Both the position numbers and the translations under genes were made by a program. From positions 1 to 64,000 of the forward strand of contig CAJYUW010000047.1 of the NCBI GenBank assembly GCA_913778205.1: DNA of 64,000 nt, given 5' to 3'. Source of the stretch: an uncultured Curtobacterium sp. (GTDB taxonomy: Bacteria > Actinomycetota > Actinomycetes > Actinomycetales > Microbacteriaceae). The notes below the pieces were generated by a model. That model was not told the origin of the DNA. It did not search any database and worked only from the letters and a program-made list of their open reading frames with translations. This document shows positions 32,498 through 40,046 of this stretch, in pieces. Positions within the stretch are counted from its first letter, which is position 1; every line of letters starts with the position of its first letter.

Positions 32498-33752
32498 GGA
32501 CGTTCCTCCTCCTGACGGTGGACTGGGGGATGGGCGCCGAGCGCTCCTCGAGCGCGGCGGTCAGGCCCTGTTGCAGCGCGGACTGCCCGGCGCCGACGAG
32601 CCCGGCGTCGGCGCCGAGCGACACCGGCTCGATCGCCAGGTGCTGCGTCATGAGCGGGTGACAGCTCTCGTACAGCTGGCTCCGGACGGCGGCGATGAAC
32701 GGGTCGAGGGTCGACAGGATGCCGCCGAGGTAGACCGCGTCCGGGTTGAAGAAGTTGACGTTCGCCGCGAGGACCTCGCCGAGGTGCCGTCCCGCGAGCC
32801 GCACGGCCCGGGTGGCCTCGGGGTGCGCGTCCGAGGCGAGCCGGACCACGTCGGCCGTGGAGCCGACCGGAACCCCGGCGTCCGACAGGATGCGGACCAG
32901 GGCGGCACCGGACGCCACGGTCTCGAGGCACCCGGTGTTCCCGCACGAGCACGGGGTGTCCCCGGCCGCGTCGATGCGCACGTGCGTGATGTCGCCGGCG
33001 GACCCGGTCGACCCGCGGTACAGCCGGCCGTCGATGACGATCCCGGCGCCGATCGCCGAGCCGGCCTTGATCGTGATGGTCTGCCGGCGCGACGGGTCTC
33101 GCACGCTCTGCTCGCCGGCGGCCATGCAGTTCGCGTCGTTGTCGACGATCGCCGGCAGTCCGAAGCGTTCGGTGAGCCAGGACGCCACCGGGAACCCGTT
33201 CCACCCCGGCATGCGGCTCGGCAGGTCGACCACGCCGGCCACGACGTCGACCGGCCCGGGCAGGCTGAGGCCGACGCCTCGGAGGCCCGCGCGACCCTGC
33301 TCGTCGGCGAGGCGCTCGAGCAGCCCGGCCAACCGCTGCAGCCCCGCGGTCGGACCGTCGGCGAGCGCGAACGGGACGTCCGCGACGGAGTCGAGCGCGC
33401 CTCCCGGTCGGACCACGCCGATGCGGACGTGACCGCCACCGACGTCCGCGGCGACCGCGTACTCGTCGGCCCCTCCGATGCGGAGCTTCTTGCGCGGGCG
33501 ACCGCCGGTGGAGACGTCGGTGCCCTCCTCGGCGAGGAGCCCGTGTGCGAGCAGCTGCGCGACCACGTGCGAGACGGTCGACGGCGCGGCGGAGAGCAGC
33601 GCCGCGATCTCGGTGCGGCTGGACGCCTGCCCGGACGCGACGAGTTCCAGGACGCGAGCACTGAGGTCGGGCAGGACTTTCTCCGATCCGGGCGGGACGA
33701 CGACGGAAGCCGCCGATCGCCGCGAGCCTAGCGGGCAGGACGCCGGCGTCAC
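32490..33752 (-). CDS. ROK-family transcriptional repressor
   Basis: The roughly 420-residue protein has an N-terminal winged helix (EIAALLSAAPSTVSHVVAQL) and a ROK sugar-binding core with VAADVGGGHVRIGV, VDNDANCMAAGEQ and the zinc signature around CSCGNTGCLETV. It likely senses a sugar or amino sugar and represses the peptidase-cutC unit and perhaps the divergent ROK kinase. The start is uncertain: GTG at 33752 gives a normal length but has no separate ribosome site; a GTG about 34 bases further 5' is possible. Its stop overlaps the M81 gene. Confidence 0.82.
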   Translation of the reverse strand: MTPASCPLGSRRSAASVVVPPGSEKVLPDLSARVLELVASGQASSRTEIAALLSAAPSTVSHVVAQLLAHGLLAEEGTDVSTGGRPRKKLRIGGADEYAVAADVGGGHVRIGVVRPGGALDSVADVPFALADGPTAGLQRLAGLLERLADEQGRAGLRGVGLSLPGPVDVVAGVVDLPSRMPGWNGFPVASWLTERFGLPAIVDNDANCMAAGEQSVRDPSRRQTITIKAGSAIGAGIVIDGRLYRGSTGSAGDITHVRIDAAGDTPCSCGNTGCLETVASGAALVRILSDAGVPVGSTADVVRLASDAHPEATRAVRLAGRHLGEVLAANVNFFNPDAVYLGGILSTLDPFIAAVRSQLYESCHPLMTQHLAIEPVSLGADAGLVGAGQSALQQGLTAALEERSAPIPQSTVRRRNVRG

Positions 33753-33879
33753 CTTTTGCCCGGATCGCAGAAACAGACTTTTCACACGGACATGTTTGTT
33801 TTTCCGATGCGTTCGGCCATTGACTGTCCGGCAGCACCTCCCGAAGCACCACACCACCTGCAGCACGAGGAGACATCGC

Positions 33880-33969
33880 GTGTCGAAGCCCCGTCGTCGG
33901 GCACTCCCCACCGGAGCCGCGATCGCGGTGAGCGCCCTGCTCGCCCGGGTCGGTACGGTGAGCGCATGA
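33880..33969 (+). CDS. Possible 29-residue leader ORF before the ROK kinase
   Basis: GTG at 33880 has GAGGAGA 5 bases upstream and reads MSKPRRRALPTGAAIAVSAL plus nine residues to a TGA at 33967-33969 that overlaps the kinase ATG (ATGA). This is the geometry of a coupled leader peptide. Against it, the kinase also has its own leaderless-type hexamer TACGGT (33954-33959) inside this frame, so the frame may be chance. Confidence 0.35.
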   Translation: MSKPRRRALPTGAAIAVSALLARVGTVSA

Positions 33970-34895
33970 GCGCCGAGGTGATCGCCGGCATCGACGTCGG
34001 CGGGACGAACACGAAGGTGCTGCTCACGACGCCGGACCTGCAGGTCGTCGACCGGGTCGACCTGCCGACACCCGCCCACGCCGGCGGGACGGCCATCGTC
34101 GCGACCGGCGTCCGCGCGGTGACGGACCTGCTCGACCGGCACCGGGCCTCCCTGGCGGGTGTCGGGGTCGGCGCCGCCGGCGTCGTCGACGCCGGGACCG
34201 GTACGGTCCTCGTGACCGGCAACTCGTTCACCGGCTGGGCCGGGTACGGCGTGACCGCAGCCGTGTCCGAGGCCCTCGGTGTGCCCGCGACCCTCGACAA
34301 CGACGTGAACGCGTTCCTCCTCGGCGAGGTCGCGACCGGTGCCGTCGCGGGGGAGCCCGACGTGCTCGGCATGACGCTCGGCACCGGGGTCGGCGGAGCA
34401 CTCGTGCTCGGCGGGACCCTCTTCGCCGGACCGCGCGGTGCCGCGGGCGAGATCGGGCACGTGCCCGGCTTCGGCGACGCCGTGTGCACGTGCGGACAGG
34501 TCGGGCACCTCGAGACGCTCGCCGGTGCTCGCGGGATCGCCGACCGCTACGCCGAACGCTCCGGCCGCCGGGTGACCGCACGTGAGGTCGCCGACGCCGC
34601 ACGTTCGGGTGACGCCGACGCCGCAGCCGTGTTCGACCGTGCTGGATGGGGCCTCGCGCGTGCAGCCCTGCTGACGGCGGGGATCCTCGACGTGACCACC
34701 GTCGTGATCGGCGGGGGCATCGCCCGCTCGTGGGACCTCCTCGAGCCGGCCGTGACCGCCGCGATCGCCGCCGAACCGCCCGTGAGCGGCGCCCCGATCC
34801 GGCTCGCGCAGTCGACGTTGGGGTCCGACGCCGTGGCGCTCGGGGCGGCAGCGCAGGCGCGGGACCTCGTGCTCGGGGGTGCGCCGGTCCGCTGA
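33966..34895 (+). CDS. ROK-family sugar kinase
   Basis: The 309-residue kinase has the phosphate loop AGIDVGGTNTKVLL, catalytic-Asp region LDNDVNAFLLGE, GTGVGGALVLGG and the zinc motif GHVPGFGDAVCTCGQVGHLE, all normal for ROK glucokinases and N-acetylmannosamine or N-acetylglucosamine kinases. Substrate cannot be assigned. The ATG at 33966 follows TACGGT by 6 bases. It is divergent from a ROK repressor, M81 peptidase and CutC, which suggests a shared pathway for an amino sugar or glycoside. Confidence 0.88.
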   Translation: MSAEVIAGIDVGGTNTKVLLTTPDLQVVDRVDLPTPAHAGGTAIVATGVRAVTDLLDRHRASLAGVGVGAAGVVDAGTGTVLVTGNSFTGWAGYGVTAAVSEALGVPATLDNDVNAFLLGEVATGAVAGEPDVLGMTLGTGVGGALVLGGTLFAGPRGAAGEIGHVPGFGDAVCTCGQVGHLETLAGARGIADRYAERSGRRVTAREVADAARSGDADAAAVFDRAGWGLARAALLTAGILDVTTVVIGGGIARSWDLLEPAVTAAIAAEPPVSGAPIRLAQSTLGSDAVALGAAAQARDLVLGGAPVR

Positions 34896-34983
34896 CCTTG
34901 CGGCGGCCGACCGCGACGGCCGCGCGCGCCCGGCGCCCGTCCGTCCCGCCCGGCGTCGTCAACGCCGCCCGTAGCTCGCCCGC

Positions 34984-35045
34984 CGCACAACCAAAGGCAG
35001 AGCGAACCGCGGATCGCCACGGTTCGGATGGACTTTGGTTGTGCG
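34984..35045. repeat. Long compound stem-loop after the ROK kinase
   Basis: Outer arms CGCACAACCAAAG (34984-34996) and CTTTGGTTGTGCG (35033-35045) are perfect over 13 bp, and inner arms CGAACCG (35003-35009) and CGGTTCG (35020-35026) are nested inside. The AT-containing outer arm is unlike the background. It begins 89 bases after the kinase stop; it may be a terminator, a structured RNA or a small non-autonomous element. Bases 34896-35237 otherwise hold no gene. Confidence 0.7.
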
Positions 35046-35190
35046 CCGGCCATGCGCGCCGGCGGTGCGCGCCGGCCGCGCCGGCCATGCGCGCCGCCCG
35101 CCGGCCGCGCCGGCGTGCCGGTCGGCCGCGCCGGCGGTGCGCGCCGGCGTGCCGGTCGGCCGCGCTGCCGCGCCGGCGGCGCCGCCTGTG
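35043..35190. repeat. Degenerate GC-rich tandem repeat array
   Basis: About 150 bases are built from shuffled units such as GTGCGCGCCGGC, CATGCGCGCCGGC and GTGCCGGTCGGCCGCGCCGG. Nearly 90 percent G+C and internally repetitive; open frames across it encode only Ala/Gly/Arg/Pro repeats and are not believable. It lies directly upstream of the SDR gene. Confidence 0.75.
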
Positions 35191-35237
35191 CCCGCACGCT
35201 GGACCGGCACCGAGCGGGGCGCGGGCATCGTGGGCGC

Positions 35238-36125
35238 ATGAGCCAGTACGACAAGCGCGACCCGAAGACCCTCTACCCCGCACCGCCGTACCCGGCGCAG
35301 GAGCAGTCGCTGCCGGGCGCCGCCTGGAAGATGGACCCGCAGCCCGACCACGGCGAACAGAGCTACGTCGGCAAGGAGCGGCTGACGGGGTACCGCGGCA
35401 TCGTCACCGGCGCCGACTCCGGCATCGGCCGCGCCGCCGCGATCGCGCTCTCCCGGGAGGGCGCCGACCTCGTGCTCTCCTACCTGCCCGATGAGCAGGA
35501 GGACGCCGAGCAGGTGCGCGACCTCCTCGAGGCCGAGGGCCGCCGCGCCGTCCTGGTCCCGGGCGACATCTCCGACGAGCGGTACTGCCAGGACCTCGTC
35601 CAGAAGGCCGTCGACGAGTTCGGCGGGCTCGACACCCTCGTCATGGTCGCCGGGCGGATGGACAGCAACGACGACATCCTGACGCTCAGCACCGAGCACT
35701 TCGACTCCACCTTCAAGACGAACATCTACTCGCTGTTCTGGCTGACCAAGGCCGCGGTGCCGCACCTCGAGCCCGGGTCGACGATCGTCACCACCGGCTC
35801 GATCCAATCGAGCACACCGTCGCCGGACAAGATCGACTACGCGATCTCGAAGAGCGCCGTGAAGACCTTCACCGAGGCCGTCGCCCAGCAGCTCGCCCCG
35901 AAGGGCATCCGGGTGAACTCCGTCGCGCCCGGCCCGGTCTGGACGCCGCTGCAGCCGGGGTCGGACGACGCGCAGACCGTGGCGCACTTCGGCGAGTCGT
36001 CGCCCTTCGGCCGTCCGGGGCAGCCGGCCGAGCTCGGCGCGGCCTACGTGCACCTCGTCAGCCCGGAGTCGAGCTACCAGTCCGGCTCGACGATCACGAT
36101 CGCGGGCGGGTCGCCCGCCTTCTGA
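35238..36125 (+). CDS. SDR-family oxidoreductase (YhdG/glucose-dehydrogenase-like general stress type)
   Basis: The 295-residue enzyme starts with a 45-residue extension (YPAPPYPAQEQSLPG) typical of stress-associated SDRs, then the NAD(P)-binding motif GIVTGADSGIGRAAA, VMVAGRMDSN, catalytic Ser in TTGSIQ and Tyr-Lys in DYAISKSAVK, and RVNSVAPGPVWTPL. Substrate unknown. The ATG at 35238 follows CATCGT by 6 bases, the leaderless signature. It is preceded by a repeat array and followed by a small membrane-protein gene. Confidence 0.9.
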   Translation: MSQYDKRDPKTLYPAPPYPAQEQSLPGAAWKMDPQPDHGEQSYVGKERLTGYRGIVTGADSGIGRAAAIALSREGADLVLSYLPDEQEDAEQVRDLLEAEGRRAVLVPGDISDERYCQDLVQKAVDEFGGLDTLVMVAGRMDSNDDILTLSTEHFDSTFKTNIYSLFWLTKAAVPHLEPGSTIVTTGSIQSSTPSPDKIDYAISKSAVKTFTEAVAQQLAPKGIRVNSVAPGPVWTPLQPGSDDAQTVAHFGESSPFGRPGQPAELGAAYVHLVSPESSYQSGSTITIAGGSPAF

Positions 36126-36181
36126 CCACACGGGTGCGAGACGGGGACGTACCCCACGCGCCGTGCCCGTGAGGAGTGCTC

Positions 36182-36784
36182 GTGAGTACGGTCCCGACCA
36201 TGGTGTTCTGGATCGTGGTGGGGATCGTCCTCGTGGCGTCGGTCGTGCTGATCGCCGTCGAGGGGCGGGTGATGTCCAAGCCGGTCACCGAACGGACGAG
36301 CGGCGAGGACCGCTTCATCCGCTCGAGTCGGGCCGTCGGCCGCGCGCAGCAGGCCTTCGCGCGGAACGTCGCGCCGTGGTCGGCGGTCGCCGCAGCGGTC
36401 CTCGGACTCGTCGCGACGATCCCGCTCTGGACGTCGGGGAAGACCGGTGTTGCGGTCGCTCTGACGGTGTTCTTCGTGCTGTTCGCGGTCGGGATGTGCG
36501 CCTTCTGGGCGAAGGTGCTCCGGCATCGCGGACCGGACAGTGTCTGGCGTGCCGCCGAGGACGAGCGCGTCCGCGAGGCCGACGAAGCCGGCCGGCCACG
36601 GTGGTTCGTGAGCGTCGCGGCCGGGTGGGGGGTCGCCGGCATGTTCACCGGACTCGGCCTGCTGTTCCTCGTCCTGGCGCTCACCGGCGGTGGCTCGCTC
36701 GTCGCGCCGCTCGTCGTCCTCGGCATCGGGCTGCTCTTCATGGTCCTCGTCGGCATCCAGCAGCGCGCCGAGGGCCGTCGATGA
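36182..36784 (+). CDS. Four-helix membrane protein, unknown function
   Basis: The protein of about 200 residues has hydrophobic helices at the N-terminus (MVFWIVVGIVLVASVVLIAV), around residues 65-85 and 90-110, and two close helices at the C-terminus. No family is recognised. GTG at 36182 has GAGGAG 5 bases upstream and is preferred over a GTG two codons earlier; ATG at 36200 is another candidate. Its stop overlaps the Dabb-domain gene (ATGA), so the two may act together. Confidence 0.7.
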   Translation: MSTVPTMVFWIVVGIVLVASVVLIAVEGRVMSKPVTERTSGEDRFIRSSRAVGRAQQAFARNVAPWSAVAAAVLGLVATIPLWTSGKTGVAVALTVFFVLFAVGMCAFWAKVLRHRGPDSVWRAAEDERVREADEAGRPRWFVSVAAGWGVAGMFTGLGLLFLVLALTGGGSLVAPLVVLGIGLLFMVLVGIQQRAEGRR

Positions 36785-37134
36785 CCACCGGGGCCGTCAC
36801 GCACGTGGTGCTGGTGGCGTGGGAGGTCGACGACAGCAGTGGAGCCGAGGCGGACGCCCTCGCACAGGAGCACCTGACGCGGATCGACGGGGTGGAGTCG
36901 GTCGGGTCCGGTACGAGCGTCAGCACCGAGGGCCTCGAGGGCGGCTTCGACTGGATGCTCGTCGTCCGGTTCCGCGACCGGGCGGCCCTCGACGGCTACC
37001 TCCCACACCCGGAGCACCAGCCGGTGGCCAACCACATCCGCGGTCACGGCACGCGGGTCGTGGTCTTCGATCTCGCGGACCCAGCCGTCACCGGTCGAGC
37101 GGGGGTCACCGCTCCGGCTCGCGGGGACGGCTGA
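36781..37134 (+). CDS. Dabb-domain (stress-responsive alpha/beta barrel) protein
   Basis: The 117-residue protein shows the ferredoxin-like Dabb pattern: VTHVVLVAWEVDD first strand, a helix, FDWMLVVRFRDRAALDGYLP and HPEHQPVANHI, ending VVVFDLAD. Dabb proteins are usually dimeric and small; some are polyketide or olivetolic-acid cyclases, most are unassigned. It is translationally coupled to the upstream membrane protein. The last 29 bases overlap a convergent small gene. Confidence 0.82.
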   Translation: MTTGAVTHVVLVAWEVDDSSGAEADALAQEHLTRIDGVESVGSGTSVSTEGLEGGFDWMLVVRFRDRAALDGYLPHPEHQPVANHIRGHGTRVVVFDLADPAVTGRAGVTAPARGDG

Positions 37135-37315
37135 CCGGTCCGAAGAAGTCGGCGTACACGGGGTCGTGGGGCAGGTTCTCCGCGAGGCGTCGATGGACGA
37201 GCGCCTCGACGTCGGCGGGGTGGAGCATCCCTCGGCGGTGCCACTCGGCGGGGGACGCCCGCAGCTCGTGGTCAGCGACCGTGCATGCTCCGTCGACGCG
37301 GTCGTCCGCAGCCAT
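37106..37315 (-). CDS. Small hypothetical protein
   Basis: A 69-residue frame from ATG 37315 (GGGGGTGA upstream) encodes a soluble, charged protein with HPADVEALVHRRLAENLPHD and VYADFFGPVSRP near the end. The pattern looks protein-like, but I recognise no family. An in-frame GTG at 37357 would add 14 residues. It overlaps the 3' end of the Dabb gene by 29 bases, so confidence is moderate. Confidence 0.5.
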   Translation of the reverse strand: MAADDRVDGACTVADHELRASPAEWHRRGMLHPADVEALVHRRLAENLPHDPVYADFFGPVSRPREPER

Positions 37316-37435
37316 CGTCACCCCCGTCCGTCGTACTTCACCGGCCGGATGCAACACTACACAGACCGGTCCGTGCTGCGCAGGTCCGCACCCGGGGGGC
37401 GCCCCGAAGGCGGCGCGGCTGGGCGGTGACCAGGT

Positions 37436-37482
37436 GACGGACGGGAGGCGCGGGCCGACCCCACCACGCGCCTCCCGTCCGG
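37436..37482. repeat. Intergenic palindrome family, degenerate copy 4
   Basis: The left arm GACGGACGGGAGGCGCG (37436-37452) and right arm beginning CGCGCCTCCCGTCC (about 37467) pair with one inserted base, while the inner part of the stem has decayed. It lies between two divergent genes, so it is not a terminator of either. Confidence 0.7.
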
Positions 37483-37502
37483 TCCGTGCCTAGGCTGGTG
37501 CC

Positions 37503-38153
37503 GTGGCCGACACGTCCGGAACGACCGTCCTGCTCACCGCCTTCGAACCGTTCGGCGGTGCCGCGACGAACCCCTCCTGGGACGCGGTCTCGGCGCTCGC
37601 CGAACGGTGGGACGGCCCGGCGCGGCTCGTGACCGAACAGCTCCCGGTGGTGTTCGCCGAGGTGCGGCAGCGCCTCGCGGCGGCGATCCTCGAGCACCGG
37701 CCCGCCGTGGTCATCGCGACGGGCTTGGCCGAGGGACGGACGGCGGTCACGCCGGAGCGGGTTGCGATCAACGTGCAGGACGCCCGGATCCCCGACAACG
37801 CCGGAGCCCGACCCGTGGACGAGCCGATCGACCCGAACGGGCGACCGGCGTACTTCACGTCGCTGCCGATCAAGCGGATCGTCGCCGAGGTCCGAGTGCT
37901 CGGTGTCCCCGCGGCGGTGTCGAACACGGCGGGGACCTTCACGTGCAACCAGGCGTTCTACGAGCTCATGTCCCTCGCTGACCGAGAGGGGCTGCGCGCC
38001 GGGTTCGTGCACGTCCCGGCCACCACGGGCTTCGGTGACCACGCAGTGCCGACCCTCCCGCTCGAGGACGTCGTCAGGGCGCTCGAGGTCGTCGTCCGCG
38101 AGGCGCTCCGTGGCGGTCCGGACCTGGTCGAGCAGGGCGGCGCGGAACACTGA
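37503..38153 (+). CDS. pcp: Pyroglutamyl-peptidase I
   Basis: The 216-residue C15 cysteine peptidase removes N-terminal pyroglutamate from peptides in the cytoplasm. It carries LLTAFEPFGG at the start and the triad Glu85 (TPERVAIN), Cys148 (NTAGTFTCNQAFYE) and His170 (AGFVHVPA), all intact, at the normal family length. GTG at 37503 follows TAGGCT by 6 bases, so transcription is probably leaderless. It stands alone. Confidence 0.95.
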   Translation: MADTSGTTVLLTAFEPFGGAATNPSWDAVSALAERWDGPARLVTEQLPVVFAEVRQRLAAAILEHRPAVVIATGLAEGRTAVTPERVAINVQDARIPDNAGARPVDEPIDPNGRPAYFTSLPIKRIVAEVRVLGVPAAVSNTAGTFTCNQAFYELMSLADREGLRAGFVHVPATTGFGDHAVPTLPLEDVVRALEVVVREALRGGPDLVEQGGAEH

Positions 38154-38245
38154 TCCGGACGCGGCGTCCCGGTCGCTGAACGGTCTCTGATGGATCGTCA
38201 CGGGAATCGGGGCCTGGGGCGTCCCCGACCTGCGACCATGGTCGG

Positions 38246-38974
38246 ATGACCGTCGACCCCCCGCTGCTGCGCCCTCGAGGCCGCTCGTCCGCCGACCGCG
38301 ACGTCGTCGGCATCCTCGAGCCCGCCCGGTACCCGCTCGCGTCGGTGCTGCTCGCCGTGGTCGCGGTCCTCGTGATCACGGGGGTCGGCTTCACGCTCGG
38401 GACGGTCGACCTCGGGCTGTCGAAGGCGCTGAACACGCTCCACACCGGACCCGTCGGCGCATTCACCGACGCCGTCTACCACGTCATCAGCCCCGCACCG
38501 GCGATCGCGATCACGTTCGTCGTGGTCGGCGTGATCTGGTGGCGGACGCGGGACCTCCGGCCGGCGCTGGCCTTCGGCGGCACGATCGCGATCACGTGGA
38601 TCCCCTCGGCCGTCGTGAAGGAGATCGTGCACCGCGCGCGGCCCGACGTCGCCGTGCTGCCGCACCCGTTCCCGGTGCAGCCGGACCCGGGATACCCGAG
38701 CGGGCACACGGTCTACATGACGGCGTTCGTGATCGCCCTCATCTGGCTCCTCCGGGAGAACCGGTGGCACCGTGTGGCGCTCGTCGCCGGGACCGTGGCG
38801 ATCGTCGTGGTGTTCTTCGCGGTCTCGATCGATGCGGTGCACTACCCGACGGACGCCGCGGCCTCGATCCTCTGGTCGCTCGCGGTGGCGCCGGGCGTCC
38901 GGGTGGTGTGGGTCGACTGGCTCATGCCCCGCATCCCCTTCCTGCGCGGCCCGCGCGCCCGCTCCGTGGCCTGA
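38246..38974 (+). CDS. PAP2-family phosphatase-like membrane protein with degenerate third motif
   Basis: The 242-residue membrane protein has about six helices and the first two PAP2 motifs: KEIVHRARPD (K-x6-RP) and YPSGHT. The third motif, normally SRxxxxxHxxxD, reads AVSIDAVHYPTD: the His and Asp are kept but Ser-Arg is replaced by Ala-Val. The Arg helps bind the phosphate, so activity may be altered or weak. Family members dephosphorylate undecaprenyl diphosphate or phosphatidyl lipids. The ATG follows GACCAT by 6 bases. Confidence 0.85.
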   Translation: MTVDPPLLRPRGRSSADRDVVGILEPARYPLASVLLAVVAVLVITGVGFTLGTVDLGLSKALNTLHTGPVGAFTDAVYHVISPAPAIAITFVVVGVIWWRTRDLRPALAFGGTIAITWIPSAVVKEIVHRARPDVAVLPHPFPVQPDPGYPSGHTVYMTAFVIALIWLLRENRWHRVALVAGTVAIVVVFFAVSIDAVHYPTDAAASILWSLAVAPGVRVVWVDWLMPRIPFLRGPRARSVA

Positions 38975-39251
38975 CGAAGCCGTCCGGCCGGTTCGGCTGA
39001 CGCGCCGGTCCGGCTGACGCGCCGGTCTAGCTGCCGCGCCGGCTGGGCTGCCGCTGGTCGGGCTGCTGCCGCTGCCGAACGACCGCACCGTCGTCGTGCG
39101 ACAGCGGCCGTGTCGCTGCTTGTGCGCGCGCTGAACCGCACCGTGCAACGAGCGACGGGGCAGTTGTCGTACGACATCCACGGTGTCGTTCCGCAACGGC
39201 GGCCGGCCCGCCCCGCCCCCATCCCGCCGCACCCGCCCCGGGGACCGCGCG
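38975..39251. other. Gene-free interval with low-complexity GACGCGCCGGT repeats
   Basis: Bases 38998-39060 hold loose repeats of GACGCGCCGGTCCGGCT. Further on, TTGTCGTACGAC (about 39166) and CCGCAACGGCGG (about 39192) recur in the intergenic region near 42.6 kb. The flanking genes are convergent. I see no gene. Confidence 0.5.
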
Positions 39252-39719
39252 TCAGTCCTCGATGGGGAGCAGGCGTCGGGCGCCCGCGCCGTCCGCGCCC
39301 ATCGCGTCGCCGGGGTTCATCACCAGGCAGGCGTTCAGGGACACGCAGCCGCAGCCGATGCACTGCGTCATCTCCTCCTGCAGGCGCGCGAGCTCGAGCT
39401 GACGCGCCCGGAGGCGAGCACGCCACCGTTCGTTCAGCCGTGCCCAGTCGCGCAGGGACGGCATCCGGTCGCTCGGCAGCGCCGCGAACTGCTCGGCGAC
39501 CTCGCTCAGTGGGATGCCGAGGCGCTTGGCGACCTGGATGATCGCGATCCGCCGTTCGACGTGCCGGGGGTACAGGCGCGTCCCGCCCGTCGTGCGCTCC
39601 GGGTGGATCAGGCCCTTGCGCTCGTAGAAGTGCAGTGCCGATGCCGCGACACCGGTCCGTCGGACGACCTCCCCGATCGAGAGCAGGTCGGTGGGCTTCG
39701 GGGCCGGTATCTCCACCAT
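39252..39719 (-). CDS. soxR: Redox-sensitive MerR-family activator SoxR
   Basis: The 155-residue regulator has the MerR helix-turn-helix (LLSIGEVVRRTGVAASALHF), a dimerisation helix and the C-terminal [2Fe-2S] site CIGCGCVSLNAC, which fits the C-x2-C-x-C-x5-C SoxR pattern exactly. It senses redox-active compounds. In actinobacteria it controls small sets of oxidoreductases, transporters and monooxygenases. The ATG at 39719 follows TAGGAT by 7 bases; an upstream in-frame start is less likely. It is divergent from a 62-residue gene. Confidence 0.95.
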   Translation of the reverse strand: MVEIPAPKPTDLLSIGEVVRRTGVAASALHFYERKGLIHPERTTGGTRLYPRHVERRIAIIQVAKRLGIPLSEVAEQFAALPSDRMPSLRDWARLNERWRARLRARQLELARLQEEMTQCIGCGCVSLNACLVMNPGDAMGADGAGARRLLPIED

Positions 39720-39756
39720 GGTCGAGATCCTATGCTCCGGCTTGTTCACCTGACAC

Positions 39757-39785
39757 TTGACATGCAATCAGACCGGCAATATGTT
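39757..39785 (+). promoter_or_regulatory. Strong promoter between soxR and its small divergent neighbour
   Basis: TTGACA (39757-39762) and TATGTT (39780-39785) are separated by 17 bp, reading toward the 62-residue gene. The -35 is a perfect consensus, rare in this window. The spacer is not the 19 bp typical of MerR-activated promoters, so direct SoxR activation is uncertain. Confidence 0.7.
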
Positions 39786-39835
39786 GGACATCACCAAGCC
39801 GGCGCAGGGCCGGCAGGACCCCGGAAGGCCCGATC

Positions 39836-40024
39836 ATGACCGTTCTCCCGCAGCAGGACATCGCCCGCCCCGTCTCCTCGAACTGGCCCGCGCCGACCGA
39901 CAACCCCGTCCTCGACGCGGTGCTCTCCGGGTTCGAGCGGCTCGGCGCCGCCCTCCCCCACGCGCTTGCGGTGCCCGTGATGCTCGCCCACGAAGCGCTC
40001 TGCGCGCTCGCCCAGCGCCGCTGA
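39836..40024 (+). CDS. Small 62-residue protein divergent from soxR
   Basis: The ATG at 39836 has GGAAGG 7 bases upstream and a strong promoter. The product (MTVLPQQDIARPVSSNWPAP start) has an amphipathic helix, DAVLSGFERLGAALPHALAV, and ends ALAQRR; no cysteines except one near the C-terminus, no signal peptide. Not recognised. The divergent pairing with soxR suggests membership in the redox-stress response. Confidence 0.65.
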   Translation: MTVLPQQDIARPVSSNWPAPTDNPVLDAVLSGFERLGAALPHALAVPVMLAHEALCALAQRR

Positions 40025-40046
40025 CCGACCGCCGCTCACCGCGGCG

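Noticed and set aside
33756..33965. N-terminal extension of the ROK kinase from 33756
   Set aside because: It would start in an AT-rich regulatory region and add 70 residues with no similarity; the ATG at 33966 has a promoter hexamer at the right spacing and begins the conserved domain.
35028..35237. N-terminal extension of the SDR gene through the GC repeat array
   Set aside because: It encodes only Ala/Gly/Arg repeats generated by the repeat array; the ATG at 35238 begins the conserved protein.
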